Below are positions 1 through 7,240 of a DNA stretch of 12,024 nucleotides, piece by piece. The stretch comes from Clostridiales bacterium UBA8960 (GTDB taxonomy: Bacteria > Bacillota > Clostridia > Peptostreptococcales > Acidaminobacteraceae), in the NCBI GenBank assembly GCA_003482695.1, contig DMYC01000035.1, positions 1 through 12,024 of the forward strand. The letters are read 5' to 3'. A model generated the notes under the pieces. That model searched no databases, was not told the DNA's origin, and saw nothing but the letters and a program-made list of their open reading frames with translations. Every line of letters begins with the position of its first letter. Within the stretch, counting starts at the first letter, position 1. Made by a program: the position numbers and the translations under genes.

Positions 1-374
1 TGAAAATAGCGCTGAATTACTCTGCCTATTTGCCTCAAATCTATGTCAACAAGATCAGGGTTTCGCGTGCATTGCTCAATATCGTTGAAAATGCAATAGT
101 CGTCAAAACGAATTCAGACGTCAAAGAAATCAATATTGATGTATATACGGATCAGGGTTATTTATTTATTGAGATCAAAGACAATGGTATTGGCATTTCG
201 CCTGAAAATCTTGAATCCGTTTGGGAGGCAGGATATTCGACTAAGCAATCTACAGGGCTAGGGCTTTATTTTGTGAAGAAAATTGTCGAGGACAATGACG
301 GCATGGTGAAAATTGAAAGTGAACCTGGAATAGGCACGTCGGTCAAGGTGTGTTTTCCATCCATAGAAAGGTAG
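1..374 (+). CDS. Sensor histidine kinase, C-terminal ATP-binding part (5' end outside window)
   Basis: This is the catalytic end of a two-component sensor kinase, which uses ATP to phosphorylate its own histidine and then passes the phosphate to a response regulator. The frame is open from base 3, so the true start lies upstream; a TTG at 30 is merely internal. Visible HATPase_c motifs are the N box (NIVENAI), the G1 box (DNGIGI) and the G2 region (TGLGLYFVKKIVED), ending in the usual GTSVKVCFP strand. The sensor region, any membrane segments and the phospho-accepting histidine are not in the window, so the signal is unknown. The stop at 372-374 is six bases before the response regulator ATG, so the two are almost certainly co-transcribed partners. 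The ATP-binding assignment is firm; the kinase subfamily is not determined. Confidence 0.93.
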   Translation, partial: KIALNYSAYLPQIYVNKIRVSRALLNIVENAIVVKTNSDVKEINIDVYTDQGYLFIEIKDNGIGISPENLESVWEAGYSTKQSTGLGLYFVKKIVEDNDGMVKIESEPGIGTSVKVCFPSIER

Positions 375-380
375 GTCGAT

Positions 381-1022
381 ATGCAAAAGCCTAAGATATT
401 GATTATTGACGATGAAGAAGATATCGTATTTACAATTCAGGAAATTTGCCATTTTGCTGGCTATGATTCTGTGACAGCAAGCAATGGGCAAGAGGGATAT
501 GAACTATACAAACAAGTTAAACCAGACCTTGTCATCGTGGATTTTCACATGCCGGGATGGGATGGCCTGACAACGGTGAAAAAGCTGAAAGCGCTTGATG
601 AGGCAGTGGGTATTTTAGTTTTGACCGTAGATGAAAGACAAGAAGTATCTGACCGTTTTATTGAAGTCGGTGCGACCGATTTTGCGATAAAGCCGATTAA
701 AGCACCGGATTTGATCGCACGTATCAATGTAAATCTCAAAATAAGTCAAATCCAAAGAGAAACACAACGTGCGAAGGAGAACATTTTTGTTGAAAAAGGC
801 ATATCCGCTGCAACTTTGTCACTTATCGTCAATTTTATGAACAATCAAGAAAGTGAAGTCACCATAGAGGAAATTTCCGCTGGTGTGAGTTTGGCTTATC
901 AAACGGTACACCGCTATGTTCAGCATTTGCTCGACATGGGGAAAATCGACGTTTTACCCATCTACGGACAGCTTGGCAGGCCTAAAAACAAATACAAAGT
1001 TATCGATATGTTAAAAAAGTAA
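381..1022 (+). CDS. CitB/DcuR-family two-component response regulator
   Basis: A 213-residue transcription factor with an N-terminal receiver domain (about 4-120) and a C-terminal DNA-binding domain (about 138-210). Receiver residues are all present: acidic pair D10/D11, phospho-acceptor D54 in VIVDFHMPG, T82 and K104 in the KP motif. The C-terminal part has the CitB/DcuR/MalR pattern: a KGISAATLSLIV helix, a helix-turn-helix around 159-188 (TIEEISAGVSLAYQTVHRYVQHL) and a YGQLGRPKNKY wing. Family members usually activate genes for uptake of carboxylates near their own locus. The adjacent transporter gene, 107 bases downstream with no terminator between, is therefore the obvious target (inference). 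The ribosome binding site is weak (AGGT just before the ATG), which suggests coupling to kinase translation. Confidence in class is high; target and ligand are inferred. Confidence 0.92.
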   Translation: MQKPKILIIDDEEDIVFTIQEICHFAGYDSVTASNGQEGYELYKQVKPDLVIVDFHMPGWDGLTTVKKLKALDEAVGILVLTVDERQEVSDRFIEVGATDFAIKPIKAPDLIARINVNLKISQIQRETQRAKENIFVEKGISAATLSLIVNFMNNQESEVTIEEISAGVSLAYQTVHRYVQHLLDMGKIDVLPIYGQLGRPKNKYKVIDMLKK

Positions 1023-1036
1023 GAACATTATAAAAA

Positions 1037-1055
1037 CTTTTTTCAGAGAAAAAAG
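1037..1055. promoter_or_regulatory. AT-rich perfect inverted repeat, candidate response-regulator site
   Basis: CTTTTTTC (1037-1044), a three-base centre AGA, and GAAAAAAG (1048-1055) form a perfect 8-bp inverted repeat. No T-run follows, so it does not look like an intrinsic terminator. Its centre lies about 53 bases upstream of the start point expected from the TATAAT box at 1087, a usual distance for an activator site. Binding by the neighbouring CitB-type regulator is inference; A- and T-rich runs of this kind can also occur by chance in low-GC DNA. Confidence 0.35.
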
Positions 1056-1086
1056 AGAGAAAGCAGAATAATAGTCTTCTAATAAG

Positions 1087-1092
1087 TATAAT
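1087..1092 (+). promoter_or_regulatory. -10 box (TATAAT) of a likely activator-dependent promoter for the AbgT gene
   Basis: A perfect TATAAT lies 38 bases before the transporter ATG. At 16-18 bases upstream the sequence reads CAGAAT or similar, with no resemblance to TTGACA, and there is no TG extension. A perfect -10 box without a -35 box fits a promoter needing an activator, here plausibly the upstream response regulator. The alternative is that the transporter is transcribed only by read-through from the regulator. Confidence 0.45.
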
Positions 1093-1129
1093 ATGAGTAT
1101 CTTCATAAATTTCTTAATGGGAGGACATT

Positions 1130-2674
1130 ATGAGCGTAAAAAACAATACAGCTAAAAAAGGTTTGTTCAACAAATTCTTAAATGCTGTAGAAGTCGGTGG
1201 TAACAAGTTGCCACACCCTGTAACTATTTTCGTAATTCTGGCATTATTAGTAATTCTTATTTCTGAAATTGGTGCTCGTACAGGTATGGAAGTTTCATTC
1301 TATAACGCAAGCACTAAAGAACAAACAACTGTAGCGGCAGTTTCGCTGATGAACGCAGCTGGCTTACGTTATATGTTCAACACTGCGACAACAAACTTCA
1401 CAAGCTTTGCACCACTTGGTACTGTACTAGTTGCGATGCTTGGTGTTGGTGTAGCTGAAGGTACTGGTTTAATCGGTGCAGCACTTAAGAAGATCGTTTT
1501 AGGCACACCTAAAAAATTGATTACAGCTGTTGTTGTATTGATGGGTGTTATGTCTAACGTTGCATCGGATGCTGGTTACGTTGTACTTGTTCCACTTGGC
1601 GCAATCGTATTTTTAAGCTTCGGTCGTCATCCACTTGCTGGTTTGACAGCAGCATTTGCCGGTGTTTCTGCTGGTTTCTCTGCTAACTTGTTGCTTGGCA
1701 CACTTGACCCGCTACTTGCTGGTATAACAAATGAAGCGATCAAAGTTGGTGGTTCTGAAATTCAAATTTTACCAACTGCGAACTACTACTTCATGTTCGT
1801 TTCCACATTCCTTTTAACAATCTTAGGAACACTTGTAACTGAGAAAATCGTAGAGCCACGTTTAGGGGAATACAAAGGTCCTAAACTTATTGAATCTATG
1901 GATATTACACCTGCAGAGAAAAAAGGTTTAAAAGCGGCAGGATTGTCTATTCTTTTATTCTTCGCAGTCATGTTGTTCTTAACAGTACCAGACAACGCAC
2001 TTTTGAGAGTGCCTGTTGAAGGTGCAGTAAAAGGCAACTTGAATCCTTGGGTAAGCTCGGGTCTTGTACCGACGATCATGTTGGCATTCTTAGTACCTGG
2101 TATCGCGTTCGGTATCTTCTCAGGTTCAATCAAGAGTGACAAAGACGTTGTTCACAGCATGGGTAAAGCTATGGCATCTATGGGTGGTTACCTTGTTCTT
2201 GCATTTACTGCAGCACAATTTGTCAACTACTTTACGTATACAAAATTAGGTATCATCTTAGCGGTAAGTGGTGCTAACTTACTAGAGTCGATCGGATTCA
2301 CTGGATTACCTTTAGTTCTTGCATTCATTATTGTTGCAGCATTCATCAACCTCTTTATCGGATCTGCATCTGCTAAATGGGCGATCATGGCGCCTATCTT
2401 TATTCCAATGATGATGCAATTAGGCATCACACCAGAGTTTACACAATTAGCATACAGAATTGGTGACTCTACAACAAACATCATTTCGCCACTTATGTCA
2501 TACTTCGCAGTAATCGTAACATTTGCTCAAAAATATGATGAAGATTCAGGTATCGGTACACTCATTTCAGCGATGTTACCATACACGATCGTATTCTTAT
2601 TGGGCTGGAGTGTGCTCATGATCATCTGGTACTTCTTAGGATTACCAATCGGACCAGGCGCATTCATGTTTTAA
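1130..2674 (+). CDS. AbgT-family transporter (p-aminobenzoyl-glutamate type)
   Basis: A 514-residue polytopic inner-membrane transporter, about the length of E. coli AbgT. Family hallmarks are visible: SNVASDAGY (142-150) in the first re-entrant half, and GSASAKWAIMAPIF (411-424) followed by IGDSTTNIISPLMSYF (444-459) in the second. Characterised members import p-aminobenzoyl-glutamate or export sulphonamides and are driven by cation gradients. The first 20 residues are a polar, lysine-rich cytoplasmic tail. The start is supported by GGGAGG (1119-1124) five bases upstream. The gene lies between a two-component system and an M20 peptidase, echoing the E. coli abgABT arrangement in which M20 hydrolases cleave the imported substrate. 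Codon use is noticeably smoother (many GGT, GCT, GTA, CTT) than in the flanking regulator, hinting at high expression. Family is firm; substrate is inferred. Confidence 0.93.
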   Translation: MSVKNNTAKKGLFNKFLNAVEVGGNKLPHPVTIFVILALLVILISEIGARTGMEVSFYNASTKEQTTVAAVSLMNAAGLRYMFNTATTNFTSFAPLGTVLVAMLGVGVAEGTGLIGAALKKIVLGTPKKLITAVVVLMGVMSNVASDAGYVVLVPLGAIVFLSFGRHPLAGLTAAFAGVSAGFSANLLLGTLDPLLAGITNEAIKVGGSEIQILPTANYYFMFVSTFLLTILGTLVTEKIVEPRLGEYKGPKLIESMDITPAEKKGLKAAGLSILLFFAVMLFLTVPDNALLRVPVEGAVKGNLNPWVSSGLVPTIMLAFLVPGIAFGIFSGSIKSDKDVVHSMGKAMASMGGYLVLAFTAAQFVNYFTYTKLGIILAVSGANLLESIGFTGLPLVLAFIIVAAFINLFIGSASAKWAIMAPIFIPMMMQLGITPEFTQLAYRIGDSTTNIISPLMSYFAVIVTFAQKYDEDSGIGTLISAMLPYTIVFLLGWSVLMIIWYFLGLPIGPGAFMF

Positions 2675-2699
2675 TGTTAAAGTCGTAATTTAATCAAAG

Positions 2700-2729
2700 T
2701 AGACTGCCCCTTTAACTAGAGGCAGTCTA
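2700..2729 (+). terminator. Hairpin between transporter and peptidase genes (weak terminator or mRNA-processing stem)
   Basis: TAGACTGCC (2700-2708) pairs perfectly with GGCAGTCTA (2721-2729). After one C/A mismatch a further CT/AG pair closes an inner six-base loop. The following bases (TATTCTTATGGG) have several Ts but no clean run, and the peptidase ribosome binding site starts only ten bases later. It could be a leaky terminator that lowers peptidase expression, a stabiliser of the transporter mRNA, or a structure that affects ribosome access. Confidence 0.6.
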
Positions 2730-2749
2730 TATTCTTATGGGAGGTCATC

Positions 2750-3862
2750 ATGATTAATCAAGACAGAGTTGTTCATTCATTTCTTGAGTATGTTCAAATT
2801 TCAAGCCCGACAAAAATGGAAGGCAAATTCGCTAAACACATGATCGTTGAACTTCAAAACTTAGGATTTGAAGTGACGGTTGATGATGCAGGTGAAAAGT
2901 TGGGTTGTGACACGGGTAATGTTATCGCGAAGCTTGCAGGTACAACAGGTGCTAATCCTATATTGTTCAGTTGTCACATGGATACAGTTTCACCTGGTAT
3001 CGACATAAAGCCGATCATCAAAGATGGCGTAATCTATAGTGATGGAACGACAATCTTAGGTGGCGATGACAAAGCTGGAATCGCAGCGATAATCGAAGCC
3101 ATTCGCGTGATTAAAGAAGAAAATATCGCACATGGAGATATTGAGGTCGTTTTCAGTATATTTGAAGAAGGTGGATTACACGGTGCAAAAAACCTAGATT
3201 ATTCAAATCTTCACTCAAAGCACGCTTTTGTACTTGATAGCGGTGGAGATCCAGGACAAATCATCGTTAAAGGGCCTGCACAAGATAAGCTGGATTTTGT
3301 CGTTACAGGAAGACCTGCTCATGCTGGTGTTGCACCAGAAGAAGGCATCAGCGCAATCATGGTTGCTTCTGAGGCAATATCAAAAATGACACTTTTAAGA
3401 ATTGATTCTGAAACGACTGCCAATATTGGACGCATTGAAGGCGGAACCGTTACAAATATTGTCGCTCCAGAGTGTACAGTAAAAGCAGAAGCTAGAAGCC
3501 TTGACAATGAAAAACTTAAAAAGCAATCAGATCATATGGTTGAATGTTTCAAGGTGGCAGCAGAGAAATTTGGTGCAACAGTGGATGCAAAAGTAGAGCG
3601 TATGTACTCTGCGTTCAGCGTCGATGAAAATGATATCATCGTTCAAAATGTTAAAGCTGCATGTGAGAAAATCGGTCTAAAACCATTTACGGCACCTTCA
3701 GGTGGCGGAAGTGACACGAATATATTCAATGCAAATGGCATAACAGCTGTCAATCTTGGAATTGGAGAGAGAAAACCGCATACTTTAGAAGAGCATTTGC
3801 ATATCGTAGATTTAGTAAACGCTTCTAAGTTAGTGCTTGAAATCATTAAAAATTACGCATAG
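2750..3862 (+). CDS. M20-family metallopeptidase, PepT-like (YqjE-like)
   Basis: A 370-residue cytoplasmic di-zinc hydrolase that removes an amino acid from small peptides or acyl-amino acids. Expected M20 residues are all seen: H76 and D78 in SCHMDTV, bridging D106 in GGDDKAG, catalytic E139 with ligand E140 in FEEGG, D163 in LDSGG, and H344 in KPHTLEEH. The lid/dimerisation domain (about 180-290) contains GRPAHAG with the conserved H191. There is no signal peptide. Length and motifs fit the peptidase T-like group better than the aminoacylase or AbgA/AbgB groups. GGGAGG (2739-2744) sits five bases before the ATG. Located 75 bases behind the AbgT gene, it is the likely enzyme that cleaves what the transporter brings in; whether that is p-aminobenzoyl-glutamate or a small peptide cannot be told from sequence. 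Confidence 0.93.
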   Translation: MINQDRVVHSFLEYVQISSPTKMEGKFAKHMIVELQNLGFEVTVDDAGEKLGCDTGNVIAKLAGTTGANPILFSCHMDTVSPGIDIKPIIKDGVIYSDGTTILGGDDKAGIAAIIEAIRVIKEENIAHGDIEVVFSIFEEGGLHGAKNLDYSNLHSKHAFVLDSGGDPGQIIVKGPAQDKLDFVVTGRPAHAGVAPEEGISAIMVASEAISKMTLLRIDSETTANIGRIEGGTVTNIVAPECTVKAEARSLDNEKLKKQSDHMVECFKVAAEKFGATVDAKVERMYSAFSVDENDIIVQNVKAACEKIGLKPFTAPSGGGSDTNIFNANGITAVNLGIGERKPHTLEEHLHIVDLVNASKLVLEIIKNYA

Positions 3863-3870
3863 TTACATTG

Positions 3871-3922
3871 GCGCAGTTCCCTTTAGAAAGTGATTTCTTC
3901 TATCAGGGATCTGCGCTTTTTT
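3871..3922 (+). terminator. Strong intrinsic terminator after the M20 peptidase
   Basis: The outer stem pairs GCGCAG (3871-3876) with CTGCGC (3911-3916). A TT/AT internal loop follows, then CCCT pairs with AGGG (3905-3908), and AGAAA pairs with TTTCT further in. Six Ts (3917-3922) follow directly. It ends the transporter-peptidase transcript. Confidence 0.9.
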
Positions 3923-3973
3923 AAATTATGATTAAGAAATGATTACTGAACAGTCCTGATATCAAAATTAGTG

Positions 3974-3979
3974 TAAAAT
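3974..3979 (+). promoter_or_regulatory. Possible -10 box (TAAAAT) for the wall hydrolase gene
   Basis: TAAAAT lies about 49 bases before the ATG at 4028, in the only gap after the upstream terminator, so a promoter must be near. No good -35 box is found at the right distance (17 bases upstream reads CAGTCC). This assignment is weak, and an alternative sigma factor is possible. Confidence 0.25.
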
Positions 3980-4027
3980 AAAAGTGACATGTTTTATGAC
4001 GACTGGGTTTAGACGAGGAGGGCACAT

Positions 4028-6937
4028 ATGAAAGTCAGATATCTTGCAATGAGTGTGATCGTATTTTTATTTGCTACATTAACGCAAATCAGTTATGCAG
4101 CACCATTAACGGTTGAAAGGCAAAATGAGATAAACGATCGCTTTAATGCAATATGGGTTGCAACCGTTCTTAATTTGGATTATCCGGTTAAGGCAACCAC
4201 CGATAGCAATGTCCTGAAAGAAGAAGCCCTCAAAATTATTGAAGAAGCGCACTCGATGGGAATAAATGCAATCATTCTTCAGGTGAGACCTTCTGCGGAT
4301 GCCTTTTATAACTCCACAATTTATCCATGGTCCAAATATTTGACAGGCAAACAAGGCGTGGCACCGACTGAGGGGTTTGATCCTCTGGCGTTTTGGATCG
4401 AAGAATCGCATAAGCGTGGTATCGCGCTACATGCTTGGATCAATCCTTATCGCATCACTAGAAAAACAGCGGCAGAGCCTTCCCATGACTATGCCTCTTT
4501 AGCACCTAACCACCCTGCAAAACTCAATCCTTCATGGGTTGTTGAACATTCGGATGGAAACTTGTATTTTAATCCTGGTATTCCAGAAGTGATAGACCAT
4601 ATCGCAAACAGTATTGATGAAATCGTAAAGAATTATGATGTCGATGGCATTCATTTTGATGACTATTTTTATCCTAGCACGAATTTTAATGATGCTTCTG
4701 CATTCGCTCTGTATGGTAAATCCTTCAATTCTATCGCCGATTGGAGACGTGCAAATGTTGATCGTTTAGTTGAGCGCGTTTATGAAACCATAAAAAAAGG
4801 AAATAAAAATGTAACTTTTGGTATTAGTCCCTTTGGAATTTGGGCAAATCAAAAGAAAAATCCGCTTGGTAGTGCGACAGATGGATTTGAATCCTATTAT
4901 AGCCAGTATGCCGACACAAAGAAGTGGGTCGAGACCAATATGATCGATTATATCGCACCACAGATCTATTGGCATATTGGATTTGAGGTTGCCGACTATA
5001 AAAAGTTGGTCGAGTGGTGGAGCAATGTTGCAAAAGATTCTAATGTGAAACTTTATATTGGACATGCCGCATACCGCGTAGATAATAAAGATCCTAAAAG
5101 TCCTTGGTTCGGCATCTCTGAAATAGAAAGGCAGCTTACATTAAATCAGAGTTATCCCACTGTTAAAGGCAGCATTTTTTTCAGATACGGTTTCTTTAAA
5201 AATCACACCGCTTTAAAAACGGTTGTAAAGCGTTTTTCTGAAAATAAAACATATTCAAGCATTCAAGATCAACTTATAATCGGTAGACCGGTCAGGGATG
5301 TTTCGACCACAAGCAGTCACTATTTCATAGGTGGGGGCTCTGATCCAAGAAAACCGCTTTATTTAAATGGCGAAGAGATTACGGTTCGAACATCTCAAGG
5401 TTATTTTGGCGTTTATGTAACGCTTAAAACGGGACAGAATGTTTTTACTGTCAAACAAGGCAATCAATCGTATACGAGAAAAATCACTCGAACAACGCCT
5501 GTGTTAGCGCCTCCTATGAGTAAAATTGAAATCATACCGACTTCAGTATGGCCACAAAGTGTGCGAACGATTCAAAATAATGATACCATTACGTTCTCAT
5601 GTAGAGCGCCTATTGGTGCGACAGTAACCGCGACTCTTGATGGAAAAACGTACGAGCTGATTCCCGTGACGAAAACATCAAATTCAACGAAACCCTATGC
5701 TACGACTTTTTCACTCAAAACAACATTGCCATTTGTGACGGGAACACCACGTGTTGTCAACCTTGGAAAGCCTGTATACAAAATGACCTACAAAGGTGTA
5801 AATTATGCGCAAACTGCAGTAGGCGATGTAAAAATTGCCATGGCAAACGCGCCTTATATCGCAACCATCAATAAGGGTTTTGTGGATTCCTATAAAACAG
5901 CTTCAACATCAAGCGGTGCACATTTCATACTTCATAAAGGCATGAAAGATTATGTCGTCGCTGAAGTTGGAGATTTTGTTAAGCTTTCTTCTAACATTTG
6001 GGTGAAAAGAGAGAATCTAACGATTGCAAACGGCAGCTTGAGAAAAAATACGATAAGAACGGTCAATTTTCTTTCAGTTGACCGCTCTGAAGAAGTCCAT
6101 TTTTATATTTCTGAAAATGTCATCAAGTCTGCTTCTTATGATGGGAACACGGTTAGTGTCACATTTAATCAGACTTCATCCGGTGCAGACTTTATAGCAC
6201 CTTCAAATGGCATGATTTCAAGTTCAGTCAAAACGATCGGTCAAAATGAAGTGACTTATGCATTTAAGCTAAAAGAACCGTCTCAATTAGGCGGCTATTA
6301 TATAGAAGACATAAATGGTGGTATAAAACTCGTCTTGAGAAAGAAATTTGAATCAAAATCCATAAGTCAAGATAGGCCATTGTTAGGATCAACCATTATG
6401 CTTGATCCTGGTCACGGAGGGCGCGATAATGGCGCTTTAGGTTTATTAGGACTCCTTAAGCCTGAAAAAATGATCGTGGATGAGCACACAGCGCTCATCA
6501 AATCAAAGCTTGAGTCATTAGGAGCCGTTGTGATTCTAACGAGAGAAGGGGATAACTACGTCGCATTAAGTGATCGCTTGGCGTATTCTAGGAAAATCGT
6601 TCCGGATTTGTTGGTTTCGATTCATGCTGACAGTTTTGAAGATACAGCGGATTTGAGTAAAATTTCAGGTTTTACTGTTTTTTATAAGGATCATCTGGCT
6701 AAACCTTTAGCTGAACAGTTAAGAGATGATATCGCAAACAAGTTGCTGAGAAGAAATCGAGGTGCAAAGGTTATGAACCTTTACATGACAAGAAGCACTT
6801 GGACGCCATCCGTTCTTTTAGAAGTGGGGTTCGTATCCAATCCTTCTGAATTTGAGTGGTTGATTGAACCTATTGAGCAAGATAGATTTTCATCGACAGT
6901 AGTGGATTCAATCGTCAAGTTTTTTACTGCGAAATAA
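4028..6937 (+). CDS. Exported GHL10 glycosidase-like / N-acetylmuramoyl-L-alanine amidase fusion
   Basis: A 969-residue secreted cell-wall hydrolase. Residues 1-24 form a signal peptide, probably cut at SYA|AP. Residues about 36-400 are a GHL10 (UPF0748, YngK/DigH-type) TIM-barrel-like domain with ILQVRPSADAFY, LHAWINPYR and the acidic motif VDGIHFDDYFYP (205-216; D211/D212 are likely catalytic). Residues about 425-490 and 500-605 look like beta-sandwich (Ig-like) modules, 608-668 SH3-like, and 675-772 beta-rich, possibly AMIN-like. Residues 788-969 are Amidase_3 with zinc ligands H796 (DPGHGG), E813 and H866 (SIHAD), and catalytic E932 (LLEVGF). The amidase cuts the MurNAc-L-Ala bond; GHL10 relatives cleave glycan lacking stem peptides. 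AGGAGG (4016-4021) lies six bases before the ATG. The gene is single, bounded by terminators on both sides. Both end-domain calls are firm; the middle modules and linkage specificity are less sure. Confidence 0.92.
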   Translation: MKVRYLAMSVIVFLFATLTQISYAAPLTVERQNEINDRFNAIWVATVLNLDYPVKATTDSNVLKEEALKIIEEAHSMGINAIILQVRPSADAFYNSTIYPWSKYLTGKQGVAPTEGFDPLAFWIEESHKRGIALHAWINPYRITRKTAAEPSHDYASLAPNHPAKLNPSWVVEHSDGNLYFNPGIPEVIDHIANSIDEIVKNYDVDGIHFDDYFYPSTNFNDASAFALYGKSFNSIADWRRANVDRLVERVYETIKKGNKNVTFGISPFGIWANQKKNPLGSATDGFESYYSQYADTKKWVETNMIDYIAPQIYWHIGFEVADYKKLVEWWSNVAKDSNVKLYIGHAAYRVDNKDPKSPWFGISEIERQLTLNQSYPTVKGSIFFRYGFFKNHTALKTVVKRFSENKTYSSIQDQLIIGRPVRDVSTTSSHYFIGGGSDPRKPLYLNGEEITVRTSQGYFGVYVTLKTGQNVFTVKQGNQSYTRKITRTTPVLAPPMSKIEIIPTSVWPQSVRTIQNNDTITFSCRAPIGATVTATLDGKTYELIPVTKTSNSTKPYATTFSLKTTLPFVTGTPRVVNLGKPVYKMTYKGVNYAQTAVGDVKIAMANAPYIATINKGFVDSYKTASTSSGAHFILHKGMKDYVVAEVGDFVKLSSNIWVKRENLTIANGSLRKNTIRTVNFLSVDRSEEVHFYISENVIKSASYDGNTVSVTFNQTSSGADFIAPSNGMISSSVKTIGQNEVTYAFKLKEPSQLGGYYIEDINGGIKLVLRKKFESKSISQDRPLLGSTIMLDPGHGGRDNGALGLLGLLKPEKMIVDEHTALIKSKLESLGAVVILTREGDNYVALSDRLAYSRKIVPDLLVSIHADSFEDTADLSKISGFTVFYKDHLAKPLAEQLRDDIANKLLRRNRGAKVMNLYMTRSTWTPSVLLEVGFVSNPSEFEWLIEPIEQDRFSSTVVDSIVKFFTAK

Positions 6938-6943
6938 ATGCAC

Positions 6944-6984
6944 AAAGCGCAACATTATCATTTGCATAATGTTGCGCTTTTTTT
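6944..6984 (+). terminator. Very strong intrinsic terminator after the wall hydrolase
   Basis: AAAGCGCAACATTAT (6944-6958) and ATAATGTTGCGCTTT (6966-6980) form a perfect 15-bp stem with a seven-base loop. The 3' arm ends in a run of seven Ts (6978-6984). The stem begins seven bases after the stop codon. Its A-run on the left arm would also allow it to act on transcripts from the other strand, but no opposing gene is present. Confidence 0.95.
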
Positions 6985-7041
6985 AGATTTAAAAACGATT
7001 ATTAGGGTAATTATTATATATTCGATGTTCTTATATGAATA

Positions 7042-7059
7042 CAACCGTGCTATCGGTTG
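7042..7059. repeat. Inverted repeat CAACCG-N6-CGGTTG upstream of the operon promoter
   Basis: CAACCG (7042-7047) and CGGTTG (7054-7059) are perfect inverted copies around TGCTAT. GTTCTT (7027-7032) and AAGAAC (7076-7081) form an outer pair around it. The repeat lies about 43 bases upstream of the -35 box, so if functional it would act as DNA, for example as an activator site. A short hairpin in an upstream transcript is the alternative. No regulator is recognised from the motif. Confidence 0.4.
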
Positions 7060-7101
7060 CATGATTTTTCCTAAAAAGAACGTAGATTAATGAATAAATT
7101 G

Positions 7102-7130
7102 TTGCCAATGTTAAAATTCCGTTGTATAAT
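7102..7130 (+). promoter_or_regulatory. Housekeeping-type promoter of the sugar ABC transporter operon
   Basis: TTGCCA (7102-7107, five of six to the consensus) and a perfect TATAAT (7125-7130) are separated by exactly 17 bases. The expected start point is near 7137. This is the best promoter in the window, and it matches the need for high expression of a binding protein. Confidence 0.85.
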
Positions 7131-7164
7131 TAGCGTAAATGAGGTTATTTTTTTAATCATTTTG

Positions 7165-7178
7165 TGCAAACGCATGCA
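7165..7178. promoter_or_regulatory. LacI-type operator-like site 1
   Basis: TGCAAACGCATGCA has inverted TGCA ends around a central CG, the shape bound by LacI-family repressors such as MalR or CcpA. It is centred about 35 bases downstream of the predicted start point, where a bound repressor would block elongation. A second copy with a single base change lies 76 bases downstream. The regulator gene is not in the window, so its identity is inferred only from site shape and operon content. Confidence 0.65.
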
Positions 7179-7240
7179 TTGATTCAAACGTTGTGTTTGC
7201 AAAAATTGATTATAAAAATGATTTCAGTAAATTGATTTGA

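Noticed and set aside
1117-1155. Tiny open frame starting at an ATG overlapping the AbgT ribosome binding site (MGGHYERKKQYS)
   Set aside because: The ATG arises from the TTAATGGGAGG leader and has no ribosome binding site of its own. A leader peptide cannot be supported.
1786-2142. Reverse-strand open frame of 118 codons inside the AbgT gene
   Set aside because: It is antisense to membrane-helix coding sequence of a clear family member, and no promoter or ribosome binding site was seen.
3984-4013. GTGACA ... TTTAGA as a promoter for the wall hydrolase
   Set aside because: The spacer is 18 bases, but the -10 box would abut the ribosome binding site and leave almost no leader. The pairing is likely chance.
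4106-4411. Reverse-strand open frame of 101 codons within the wall hydrolase gene
   Set aside because: It lies opposite well-conserved GHL10 coding sequence and has no ribosome binding site or recognisable protein pattern.
4766-5065. Reverse-strand open frame of 99 codons within the wall hydrolase gene
   Set aside because: It is a shadow of the GHL10 domain, with no start signal or family likeness.
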